A DNA stretch of 5,292 bases, taken from positions 1-5,292 of the forward strand of contig CAJLUG010000076.1 in NCBI GenBank assembly GCA_905209745.1. The letters are read 5' to 3'. Positions 1-5,292 of this stretch are shown here, piece by piece. Below the pieces are notes generated by a model, which saw only the letters and a list, made by a program, of their open reading frames with translations, was not told the DNA's origin and did no database searches. A program made the translations under genes and the position numbers. How positions within the stretch are numbered: position 1 is the first letter of the stretch; every line of letters begins with the position of its first letter. Source of the DNA: an uncultured Mycoplasma sp. GTDB taxonomy: Bacteria > Bacillota_I > Bacilli_A > RF39 > UBA660.

Positions 1-36
1 TTTTCCAAGATATATTAGGAAATAAATTAGATAATA
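1..36. repeat. Left arm of a perfect 36-bp inverted repeat at the window edge
   Basis: Bases 1-36 are the exact reverse complement of 190-225. The match stops at 37/189 and cannot be followed past base 1. In the glycosyltransferase frame this arm encodes the residues after FNSGVL, where the family expects a conserved strand ending in a tryptophan-basic pair. A fold-back chimera or assembly artefact at a contig end is the simplest explanation; a real inverted duplication is possible. Confidence 0.9.
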
Positions 37-499
37 CTCCTGAATTAAAATATCTATCTAGTCCATATTTTTGATAGTATCCAGGTAGACTTGCATCTCT
101 TGCGGCATAAACACCTTTTTGGTATTTCTCTAAGCCAGTAATATCATCTACTACAATGGTATCAGCATCTAAATATAATAATTGATCTATATTATCTAAT
201 TTATTTCCTAATATATCTTGGAAAAACAATCTAGCATTGGCGGCCTGAGTATCATGCCAGCCAGGTATATTATATTGTTCCAAATGCATATTATCTATGG
301 GATAAATTGCTACTTCTACATTTGGAAAACATTCTAAAAATTCTCTTATTCTATCATGTTCTTTTATAGATAAGTTTTCTGTTGCGATATGTAAATTTAT
401 TTTTTCTAAATTCGAATTTTCTATTAAAGATAAAATTGATGCAAGCGTTATATTTAAGTAATTAGAATTCGTCGCATACATCACATCTAATTTTTTCAT
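1..499 (-). CDS. Glycosyltransferase family 8 protein, N-terminal part (3' end off window)
   Basis: The visible 166 residues match the GT8 family of retaining glycosyltransferases (LgtC/GspA/glycogenin type), which transfer a sugar from a nucleotide-sugar donor to a glycan, lipid or protein. The protein begins MKKLDVMYATNSNYL, the usual first beta strand and nucleotide-binding loop. ARLFFQDIL follows at about 89-97. The metal-binding DxD motif is in LLYLDADTIVVDD, with DAD at 111-113. FNSGVL, the family's FNSG motif, is at 151-156. The downstream HxxGxxKPW region is off the window. No signal peptide or membrane segment is seen, so it is probably cytoplasmic. The start ATG overlaps the TGA stop of the upstream gene (ATGA), and a GGTGA Shine-Dalgarno lies four bases before it, so translation is probably coupled. 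From residue 155 on, the sequence is an inverted copy of an internal segment (see repeats), so the last 10 or so residues are doubtful. The substrate cannot be told. Confidence 0.9.
   Translation of the reverse strand, partial: MKKLDVMYATNSNYLNITLASILSLIENSNLEKINLHIATENLSIKEHDRIREFLECFPNVEVAIYPIDNMHLEQYNIPGWHDTQAANARLFFQDILGNKLDNIDQLLYLDADTIVVDDITGLEKYQKGVYAARDASLPGYYQKYGLDRYFNSGVLSNLFPNISWK
190..225. repeat. Right arm of the 36-bp inverted repeat (likely the original copy)
   Basis: This arm encodes residues 92-103 of the glycosyltransferase (FQDILGNKLDNI on the minus strand), which fit the family. It is therefore probably the genuine copy, and the arm at 1-36 is the derived one. The arms are 153 bases apart. 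Confidence 0.9.
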
Positions 500-3033
500 T
501 TCTTCACCTTTTCTTTAGTTTCAATACCTTCTTGTTGTTTTTTATATTCTTTTACCATTCTTTGTAATTTTCTATCACTTTTTACTCTTAGACACATTGG
601 AACATATTCAATACTACTATTTAATTTATCTTTTAATGGTACTAATTGTTCTGCTGCATGATCTGGATTATATTTTTCTTTTTGAATTTTCTTTAGGGTA
701 TCTATTAAATAAATTCCTAATTCAGTAGTTGGATCCATATTTATCTTGGCAGTTTTATTATATTGTAACGTATAATATTTTCCACCTAATTTTTCTTTAT
801 CTAAGATATTATATATTTTATGAGCTTTTTTCTTATCTATTTTTGATAACTCTGTACATGTATTAATATGATTTTTCTCTATTACTTCATCAATATTTGG
901 TAGATTGCTTTGATAAATAAATGGAATATGATACTTTTCAAAATCCATTGATAACATATCAGATAAATAAGAAGTTATTTCATTTCTAATTCCAGTACTT
1001 GTATAGATATCATTGTTGGATAAATGTTTTTCTTGGATTAAGTGTAGGAAACATATGAAGTCCTTTAATGTTTCATTGTCTCTATAATTTCTTAAGTCTT
1101 TACCATTAAACTTTTCTGATATTGCGACTACACTAGAAGTAATATTTCCTTTCCTTAAGCGATTTCTATGGTCAATCTTATAATTAAATGTCATCGCTGG
1201 ATAAGGAGTATTCGCTGCTAGAATAGGGTTCTTTAACTTTCCTGTTTCTAGTTCTTCTTTAAATATTTCTCCTTCTTGTGGTATTTTCGTAGTATCTAAT
1301 ATATGAATAGCTACTTCTTTAGAAGCATCCTCTTTATAATTGATAGAGAAAATATAATTATCAATTCCTTCTATTTGAAAGACTCTTTGGTGCTTATTGG
1401 AATAATATTTAGGAAGCTTTTCACTTATATTTTGACTCGCTTGATCAATTAAAATATAGTGATAAGATTCTTGCCTTTCGGCTTCTGTCATTTTTTCAAC
1501 TGGCTTTTTTTCTTCTTTCTTTTTTGGTAATCTCCATGATACTTCTACAATATCTTCCATAATTTTATTGGTACCATGATATCCTTTATCTAATATATAT
1601 TCTCTAAATTGGTCTATTTGATCATAATAATTAATTATTTCTGTTGGAGATAACTCTATTTCTTTTTCTTGGAATAATTTAATTATTTTTTTATAATATG
1701 TTGGGTCAACATACTCTAATCCTTGGTCTAATAATTGTTTTTTATAGTTATAAATAAATTGGTCTAATACTAATAAAATAATATGTTCTTTTTCTGGAAT
1801 CATGTGATCTAATTGATATGATTCGTCTGTAGTTTTTGTTCTGGCTTTTTGGAACTCTTCTAATTCTAGTAATTGTTTCATATATAAATAGTTATTATCA
1901 GACTTTAATAATTCTGCTAACACATTATAATAACTTTCTGTATCTTCTTCATAGACGTATTCTATTTGTTTTAAGTTTTCAAATTCATGTTCTAGCTTTT
2001 TCAAGAATTTTTTTTCTACTTCTTTTAAATATCCATCTTTTTTACTAATACTTTTTCTTTTATTTTTTATAATATCTATTGAAAGAGTCACAAATTCTTC
2101 TAGTTCATAGTCTGGTACTTTTTTAAGTTTTTTTATTAGATCTCTTATTTCTGTTGGGATAGATCTTAATAAAGAATCATTATATTCTGTTACATATTCA
2201 CTACTTTTTATTTTTCTTAATACTTTTTGTAGTGCTTTTTCTGTTTTATTTTTTGGTTCTATAAATTCATTATTATCAATTAAGACTTCGTTTGTTCTTT
2301 CTAATTCTCTAATTTCACTTAGATACTCTTTTTCTATTTTTACTAATTCTTGAAGATGTTTTAATGTTTCTCTAGCATTATAAATATCATTTGTTAATAA
2401 TTCTATTCTTTCTAGTAATTCCTCTTCTGTTGGTTCTTTTTCTTGTTCTAAAATGCTTTGGAAGGTTTCTGTTCTATATCTTTGTGTCTTAGCTTTTATT
2501 TTTTGTTCTTCTTGAAGATTTTTAGTCATTTCTTTGGTATTTGTTACTTCTTTAATGTAATCTGCATATGTATTCGTTAACTCATATAGAATAATTAGTC
2601 TTTCTTTAGAAGAGTTAGATTCTACATATGAATAAAATACCTTCTTCGTTTTTTTATCCATAAAATAGTCAGTTTCTACAATTTCATGGGTAATTCTTTT
2701 TACTTTTTGATTATATGTTTCTTCTTTACGTACAAAGTATTTTGGTGCATCAGACTCAATATCATTATTCATCATATTAGAAAAGTTTTCCATAGAGATG
2801 TTTAGCTTATCTAACTTATGATTTTGTTCTGTTGCTTCTTCAATAGCACCACGTGACTTATATTTTCTTCTTAATGCTTTGGTTTTCTTTTTTCTTCTAT
2901 TTAATTCTTCTTGAATAGCATTTAATAATTTAATTGTTAATTCTTCTTTGATTATTTGTTCTAATTCACTTAAATTATTTACTTTATCTAAATTATCGAT
3001 GGCAATTTCTATTGTTTTATTTTTTTCTTTCAT
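496..3033 (-). CDS. Large cytoplasmic protein of unknown function with coiled-coil N-terminus and degenerate RNB (RNase II/R)-like C-terminus
   Basis: I do not recognise a confident named family. The 845-residue product has no signal peptide or membrane segment. Residues 1-500 are very rich in Lys and Glu, with a long heptad-like helical stretch at about 172-254. Residues 550-784 resemble an RNB exoribonuclease domain in order and spacing (see the separate entry), but the acidic active-site cluster and the SPIRRY-type signature are not conserved. If the homology holds, it is more likely an RNA-binding or scaffold protein than an active nuclease. Start choice: an upstream in-frame ATG at 3051 would add six residues but has no ribosome binding site. 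The ATG at 3033 has AAAAGG nine bases upstream, so I prefer it. A good promoter lies at 3112-3084. The stop TGA overlaps the glycosyltransferase start, so the two are one operon. The ORF is certain; the function is not. Confidence 0.9.
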   Translation of the reverse strand: MKEKNKTIEIAIDNLDKVNNLSELEQIIKEELTIKLLNAIQEELNRRKKKTKALRRKYKSRGAIEEATEQNHKLDKLNISMENFSNMMNNDIESDAPKYFVRKEETYNQKVKRITHEIVETDYFMDKKTKKVFYSYVESNSSKERLIILYELTNTYADYIKEVTNTKEMTKNLQEEQKIKAKTQRYRTETFQSILEQEKEPTEEELLERIELLTNDIYNARETLKHLQELVKIEKEYLSEIRELERTNEVLIDNNEFIEPKNKTEKALQKVLRKIKSSEYVTEYNDSLLRSIPTEIRDLIKKLKKVPDYELEEFVTLSIDIIKNKRKSISKKDGYLKEVEKKFLKKLEHEFENLKQIEYVYEEDTESYYNVLAELLKSDNNYLYMKQLLELEEFQKARTKTTDESYQLDHMIPEKEHIILLVLDQFIYNYKKQLLDQGLEYVDPTYYKKIIKLFQEKEIELSPTEIINYYDQIDQFREYILDKGYHGTNKIMEDIVEVSWRLPKKKEEKKPVEKMTEAERQESYHYILIDQASQNISEKLPKYYSNKHQRVFQIEGIDNYIFSINYKEDASKEVAIHILDTTKIPQEGEIFKEELETGKLKNPILAANTPYPAMTFNYKIDHRNRLRKGNITSSVVAISEKFNGKDLRNYRDNETLKDFICFLHLIQEKHLSNNDIYTSTGIRNEITSYLSDMLSMDFEKYHIPFIYQSNLPNIDEVIEKNHINTCTELSKIDKKKAHKIYNILDKEKLGGKYYTLQYNKTAKINMDPTTELGIYLIDTLKKIQKEKYNPDHAAEQLVPLKDKLNSSIEYVPMCLRVKSDRKLQRMVKEYKKQQEGIETKEKVKK
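504..510 (-). promoter_or_regulatory. Ribosome binding site of the glycosyltransferase gene
   Basis: The minus strand reads AAGGTGA, then AGAA, then ATG. This is a good match to the anti-Shine-Dalgarno sequence at normal spacing. It lies inside the last codons of the upstream gene and supports a start at base 499 with coupled translation. Confidence 0.8.
682..1386 (-). other. Candidate catalytically dead RNB-like domain
   Basis: Residues about 550-784 of the large protein follow the RNB layout. VFQIEG (551-556) sits where RNB has FTIDG. IHILDTTKI (576-584) matches the VHIADVSxYV strand. AMTFNYKID (613-621) matches the PALTFxFxID strand. IPFIYQS (703-709) after a helix matches the EEFMxxANxxxAxxxxxxxxPxxYRxH region. 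YYTLQ (753-757) then DPTTEL (767-772), followed by a hydrophobic helix, matches YxHFTSPIRRYxDLxxHRxL. The metal-binding aspartates of the EDxxDxDDA motif are replaced by IDNYIFS (557-563), and the conserved arginines of SPIRRY are absent. The loop that normally holds the PMLP motif is shortened. Homology is inferred by eye from family knowledge and needs a profile search. Confidence 0.45.
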
Positions 3034-3042
3034 ATAATTCGA

Positions 3043-3048
3043 CCTTTT
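3043..3048 (-). promoter_or_regulatory. Ribosome binding site deciding the start of the large protein
   Basis: AAAAGG lies nine bases before the ATG at 3033. The alternative ATG at 3051 has no purine-rich core within normal reach, so this site favours the shorter protein. Confidence 0.6.
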
Positions 3049-3083
3049 CATTAGTTTAGAGTATATCTCTTTCTCTTGCCTAT

Positions 3084-3112
3084 ATCATACTATTTCATAG
3101 TATAAATTACAA
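3084..3112 (-). promoter_or_regulatory. Sigma-70-type promoter of the large protein/glycosyltransferase operon
   Basis: On the minus strand, TTGTAA (3112-3107; 4 of 6 consensus) and TATGAT (3089-3084; 5 of 6) are separated by exactly 17 bases. The start of transcription would fall near 3077, giving a leader of about 45 bases to the ATG at 3033. The promoter lies just downstream of the tsaC terminator, consistent with an independent transcription unit. Confidence 0.6.
3087..3103. promoter_or_regulatory. Operator-like palindrome in the promoter spacer
   Basis: ATACTAT-GAA-ATAGTAT is a perfect 7-3-7 dyad that fills most of the spacer and overlaps the -10 box. That is the position expected for a repressor operator. 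AT-rich DNA makes short dyads common, so this is only a candidate. Confidence 0.35.
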
Positions 3113-3155
3113 TATTTTATTTTTACTCATTTTGTGTTATAATATTACAGTTGCG

Positions 3156-3185
3156 AAAAGGAAGAATGTTAATTTTCTTCCTTTT
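3156..3185 (-). terminator. Intrinsic terminator of tsaC (possibly bidirectional)
   Basis: AAAAGGAAGAA and TTCTTCCTTTT form an 11-bp stem around an 8-base loop (3167-3174). The left side of the hairpin, in the transcription direction, is formed by the last tsaC codons, and the stop codon (3171-3169) falls in the loop. The minus transcript ends in four U, while the plus direction has six T (3182-3187), so it could act both ways. Confidence 0.65.
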
Positions 3186-3749
3186 TTAGTTCTTTAGACA
3201 TAGCACCTTCTCTTAATATAACTATTTTATTATCTTCTACTTTAATTAATGTGGATGCTTCATTGTTTATTGTTCCTCCATCGATAATACAATCAATTTG
3301 TTCTTTCATTTTTTTTTCTAATTGGTCTGGATTGGTAATTGCTTTTTTACTTGAAATATTAGCACTTGTTGATATTAATGGTTTATTTAATTTATTCATT
3401 ATATTTAGTAGACGCTCATCCTTTGGCATACGGATTGCTACTAAGGGAGAATTTGCTGTTAATGTGTCTGATATTTTCTTACTCTTTTTAAATAATATCG
3501 TTAATGGTCCTGGCCAATATTTTTTTATTATTTTTTTTACTTGCTCTGGAATTTCTTCTACTGCATCTTTTAACATTTCTTCATTTGATACTAGTATTAA
3601 TAATGGTTTATCATAACTTCTTTCTCATCAAATGCTTTTTTTATTGTTTCTTCGTTCGTTGCATCTCCTATAATTCCGTAAATGGTATCTGTTGGCATAA
3701 TGACTAGATTTCCTTTTTGTAATTCTTTTATTATTTTTTCTTCAGTCAT
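3169..3749 (-). pseudogene. tsaC: L-threonylcarbamoyladenylate synthase TsaC/YwlC (YrdC domain), frameshifted in this sequence
   Basis: This enzyme makes threonylcarbamoyl-AMP from threonine, bicarbonate and ATP, the first step of the t6A37 modification of ANN-decoding tRNAs. The N-terminal frame (from 3749) has PTDTIYGIIGDATN at 19-32, the family's first motif. The second frame gives ERSYDKPLLILVSNEE, KKYWPGPLTILF, SPLVAIRMP, KPLISTSANIS and the glycine-rich STLIKV...ILREGA end. Together these cover a complete YrdC domain of about 194 residues, the short TsaC form without the Sua5 C-terminal domain. The frame breaks near 3617-3626: the first frame runs on to a stop at 3599-3597, and the second is opened by a TGA at 3627-3625. 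Restoring one GAAA unit joins them with the KxR motif intact. If the break is real, neither fragment should work (the second has its first ATG at 3576 and lacks the nucleotide-binding motifs). Start: ATG at 3749 with AGAAGGA five bases upstream. It has its own promoter and terminator. Confidence 0.9.
3617..3626 (-). other. Frameshift site in tsaC, probable loss of one GAAA unit
   Basis: The minus strand reads GAGAAAGAAG where the frame changes by -1. Adding one GAAA would give codons for D-E-K-E-R-S-Y-D-K-P-L. That restores the conserved KxR at the same distance from PTDT as in other TsaC proteins as I recall them (K 24 residues after the P of PTDT). Adding a single A also joins the frames but gives EKRS and disrupts the KxR spacing. 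Confidence 0.75.
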
Positions 3750-3754
3750 TTTAT

Positions 3755-3761
3755 TCCTTCT
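3755..3761 (-). promoter_or_regulatory. Ribosome binding site of tsaC
   Basis: AGAAGGA lies five bases before the ATG at 3749. This fixes the start there rather than at an upstream in-frame TTG at 3806, which lies inside the promoter. Confidence 0.8.
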
Positions 3762-3777
3762 TTCTTTTATGCTGTTG

Positions 3778-3806
3778 ATTTTAACACCATTTTGGTCTGG
3801 TGTCAA
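3778..3806 (-). promoter_or_regulatory. Strong sigma-70-type promoter of tsaC
   Basis: On the minus strand a perfect TTGACA (3806-3801) and TAAAAT (3783-3778; 5 of 6 consensus) are separated by exactly 17 bases. The -35 box begins in the T-run of the preceding terminator, so terminator and promoter are fused tightly. Transcription would start near 3771, leaving a leader of about 20 bases. Confidence 0.75.
3784..3803. promoter_or_regulatory. Dyad ACACCA-N8-TGGTGT in the tsaC promoter spacer
   Basis: Perfect 6-bp arms overlap the -35 box at one side and touch the -10 box at the other. This is operator-like placement. It has more G and C than its surroundings, so it is less easily explained by base composition than the AT-only dyad at 3087-3103. 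No regulator family is recognised. Confidence 0.4.
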
Positions 3807-3833
3807 AAAAAGAAGATTTATTTCTAAATCTTC
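3805..3833 (-). terminator. Intrinsic terminator of the BspA-like repeat gene
   Basis: Directly after the TAG stop, GAAGATTTA and TAAATCTTC form a perfect 9-bp stem closed by a GAAA tetraloop (GNRA type) and followed by seven T on the minus strand. The hairpin begins on the base after the stop codon. No second strong hairpin is seen. Confidence 0.9.
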
Positions 3834-5292
3834 CTAGGTGCTGGCAATGGTAATGGTTCCAGTTATATGATCTTCACTAAGTCTTGCTTCTATCCATGTC
3901 TTTGCAGTTGCATCTTTAACGATGATGTTGATACTATTTGGAACATAGCTAAACATTGATGAATAACTTGTTGCATTAAAAGTTGCGTTGCGCATATCTA
4001 GATTGGTAAGATTACTACAAGAATAAAACATACTATACATATTTGTTACTTGACTTGTATCAAAATTGCTTAAATCTAGACTGGTGAGCCCACGACAATA
4101 AGCAAACATTTGATACATGCCTGTTACTTGACTCGTATCAAAACTACTTAAATCTAAACTTGTTAAACTGCTGCAAGAAGAAAACATTTTACTCATATTT
4201 GTTACTTTTGAAGTATCAAAACTACTTAAATCTAAACTTGTTAGACTGCGACAATTATCAAACAAAGAACCCATATTTGTTACTTGACTTGTATCAAAAC
4301 TACTTAAATCTAAATTTGGAAGACTGCTACAACTATCAAACATAGAATACATATCTTTTACGTTATGTGTTTTCCAATCATCTAGAGCTAAACTTGTAAG
4401 ATTGTTACATCCAGAAAACATAGAATTCATATCTGTGACTTTCGAAGTATCAAATTTACCTACATCCAAAGTAGCAAGATTACTACAACTTTGAAACATA
4501 ATACTCATGTCTGTTACTTGTTCTGTATTAAAATTACTTACATCTAAACTTGTAAGTCTCCTACAATATCTAAACATACCACTCATATCGATTACTTGAC
4601 TCGTATCAAATTCACTTACATCTAGATTTGTGAGTCTTTGACAATTATCAAACATTCTCATCATATCCATTACTTGACTCGTATCAAATTCACTTACATC
4701 TAAATTCACGAGATTTTCACAATTACCAAACATAGATTCCGTATCTGTTACTTGACTCGTATCAAAATTACTTAAATCTATATTTGTAAGACTGCTACAA
4801 TCCCAAAACATGGAACTCATATCTGTTACCTTACTCGTATCCCAATTTTCACCAAAAATTATATTTGTCAAATTATCACAACCACTGAATATAGAATTCA
4901 TAGATACAACACTTGACGTATCAAAACTACTTAAATCTAAACTGGTTAATCCAGCACATTCGGCGAACATTCCATAATCTCCATTATTATTTTTTCTATT
5001 TCCTCCCATATATACTAAATTTGATGTATTAAAACTAGTTAAATTTAAATTACTTAACCTCCAGCAATCAAAAAACATTTCTCTCATATCTGTTACTTGA
5101 CTGGTATTAAAGCTGCTTAAATCCAAACTTGTTAAACTGATACAATACCTAAACATACCATACATATCAGTTACTTGACTTGTGTCAAACCTACTTATAT
5201 CTAAACTGGTGAGACCTCTACAAGAAGAAAACATATCACTCATATTTGTTACTTTTGAAGTATCAAAACTACTTAAATCTAAACTTGTTAGA
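3834..5292 (-). CDS. BspA-like leucine-rich repeat (DUF285) surface protein, C-terminal part
   Basis: The visible 485 residues are 16 near-regular 26-residue units and one degenerate unit of the DUF285/BspA family. The consensus is LTSLDLSSFDTSQVTDMxxM, then FxxCxx. Such proteins are usually extracellular and often involved in adhesion or host contact; the partner here is unknown. The frame stays open to the window end, so the Met encoded at 5243 is an internal repeat residue and the true start is off the window. One unit carries a 10-residue insert (4971-5000). The unit at 4400-4323 is divergent (LTSLALDDWKTHNV). The array ends in a degenerate unit and a 32-residue cap ending SEDHITGTITIAST. 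There is no LPxTG motif, membrane segment or basic tail, so any anchor or secretion signal must be N-terminal. Nearly every unit has one Cys. A terminator follows the TAG stop. Confidence 0.92.
   Translation of the reverse strand, partial: LTSLDLSSFDTSKVTNMSDMFSSCRGLTSLDISRFDTSQVTDMYGMFRYCISLTSLDLSSFNTSQVTDMREMFFDCWRLSNLNLTSFNTSNLVYMGGNRKNNNGDYGMFAECAGLTSLDLSSFDTSSVVSMNSIFSGCDNLTNIIFGENWDTSKVTDMSSMFWDCSSLTNIDLSNFDTSQVTDTESMFGNCENLVNLDVSEFDTSQVMDMMRMFDNCQRLTNLDVSEFDTSQVIDMSGMFRYCRRLTSLDVSNFNTEQVTDMSIMFQSCSNLATLDVGKFDTSKVTDMNSMFSGCNNLTSLALDDWKTHNVKDMYSMFDSCSSLPNLDLSSFDTSQVTNMGSLFDNCRSLTSLDLSSFDTSKVTNMSKMFSSCSSLTSLDLSSFDTSQVTGMYQMFAYCRGLTSLDLSNFDTSQVTNMYSMFYSCSNLTNLDMRNATFNATSYSSMFSYVPNSINIIVKDATAKTWIEARLSEDHITGTITIAST
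3933..5291 (-). repeat. Coding tandem array of 78-bp units (26 codons)
   Basis: Seventeen units are in register, all 78 bp except one with a 30-bp insert and one with an extra codon. Neighbouring units share long exact blocks; for example, the 34 bases at 4591-4624 recur at 4669-4702, one unit away. Such identity allows unit gain or loss by recombination and also makes the array hard to assemble. Confidence 0.9.
4191..4245. repeat. 55-bp exact direct repeat, internal copy
   Basis: These bases are identical to 5238-5292. They lie across two neighbouring DUF285 units of sequence type SSFDTSKVTNMS. The base before the match differs (4190 T, 5237 C). Confidence 0.9.
5238..5292. repeat. 55-bp exact direct repeat, copy at the window end
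   Basis: This copy of 4191-4245 runs exactly to the last base of the window. A contig that stops inside a repeat of this length suggests an unresolved branch in the assembly rather than a natural boundary. Confidence 0.9.

Noticed and set aside
1836..2048. Plus-strand open frame with a membrane-like product opposite the large gene.
   Set aside because: The hydrophobic look comes from reading Lys/Glu-rich codons in antisense; no start signals are seen.
3138..3187. Plus-strand TATAAT followed by a hairpin and six T, as a possible small RNA gene.
   Set aside because: There is no convincing -35 box and the transcript would be little more than the hairpin. The hairpin is explained as the tsaC terminator.
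3636..3642. Seven-A run on the minus strand in tsaC (A AAA AAA in phase) as a programmed -1 frameshift or transcriptional slippage site.
   Set aside because: Slipping there leads at once to a TGA in the new frame (3627-3625), before the point where the frames must join, so it cannot produce full-length TsaC.
3251..3707. Open plus-strand frames opposite tsaC.
   Set aside because: They are antisense shadows of conserved tsaC motifs, and their products are composition-driven hydrophobic strings without a ribosome binding site.
496..3749. Mycoplasma-type genetic code (TGA as Trp), suggested by AT richness and DUF285 repeats.
   Set aside because: All nine tryptophans seen in the four genes use TGG, and no TGA occurs inside a recognised frame.
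4160..4345. Plus-strand open frame within the repeat array.
   Set aside because: Its product is itself periodic because it mirrors the coding repeats on the other strand.
5214..5243. The Met encoded at 5243 as the start of the repeat protein.
   Set aside because: The frame is open upstream to the window edge with another in-register repeat unit, and the Met is a conserved repeat position.
3933..5291. Regularly spaced near-identical DNA units resembling a CRISPR or non-coding satellite array.
   Set aside because: The 78-bp period is 26 codons of a continuous DUF285 reading frame, the shared blocks encode the conserved residues, and there are no unique spacers.

Overview
The window is visibly AT-rich and all four recognisable genes lie on the minus strand. 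It looks like a fragment from an uncultured low-GC Firmicutes (Bacilli/Clostridia-like, host-associated lifestyle plausible). Reasons: strong AT bias, AAGG/GGTGA-type ribosome binding sites, consensus-like TTGACA-N17-TAAAAT promoters, U-rich intrinsic terminators and a BspA-type leucine-rich-repeat protein. Every tryptophan codon in the recognised frames is TGG and no frame contains an internal TGA, so the standard bacterial code fits better than the Mycoplasma code. The assignment is inferred from style, not from a marker gene.

Layout in transcription order (right to left). (1) 5292-3834: the C-terminal part of a BspA-like/DUF285 protein made of 26-residue repeats; its N-terminus is off the window. 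An intrinsic terminator abuts its stop codon. (2) 3749-3169: the t6A gene tsaC (YrdC/YwlC family), with its own promoter and terminator. It is broken by a frameshift that is best explained by loss of one 4-base GAAA unit. (3) 3033-496: a large cytoplasmic protein with no confident family. Its N-terminal half is charged and coiled-coil-like. Its C-terminal third reads to me as a degenerate RNB (RNase II/R) domain without the catalytic residues. It has its own promoter with a palindrome in the spacer. (4) 499-1: a family 8 glycosyltransferase, coupled to gene 3 by an ATGA overlap and cut by the window edge.

Genes 3 and 4 form one operon. tsaC and the repeat protein appear to be separate units, each ended by its own terminator. 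The genes do not form an obvious common pathway: housekeeping tRNA modification sits between a surface-type repeat protein and an unknown protein/glycosyltransferase pair.

Both window ends look like assembly ends. Bases 1-36 are an exact inverted copy of 190-225 and replace the expected glycosyltransferase sequence. The last 55 bases are an exact direct copy of 4191-4245. The most biologically interesting item is the apparent catalytically dead RNase-like domain in gene 3. The items most likely to be sequence artefacts are the fold-back at the left edge and possibly the tsaC frameshift.
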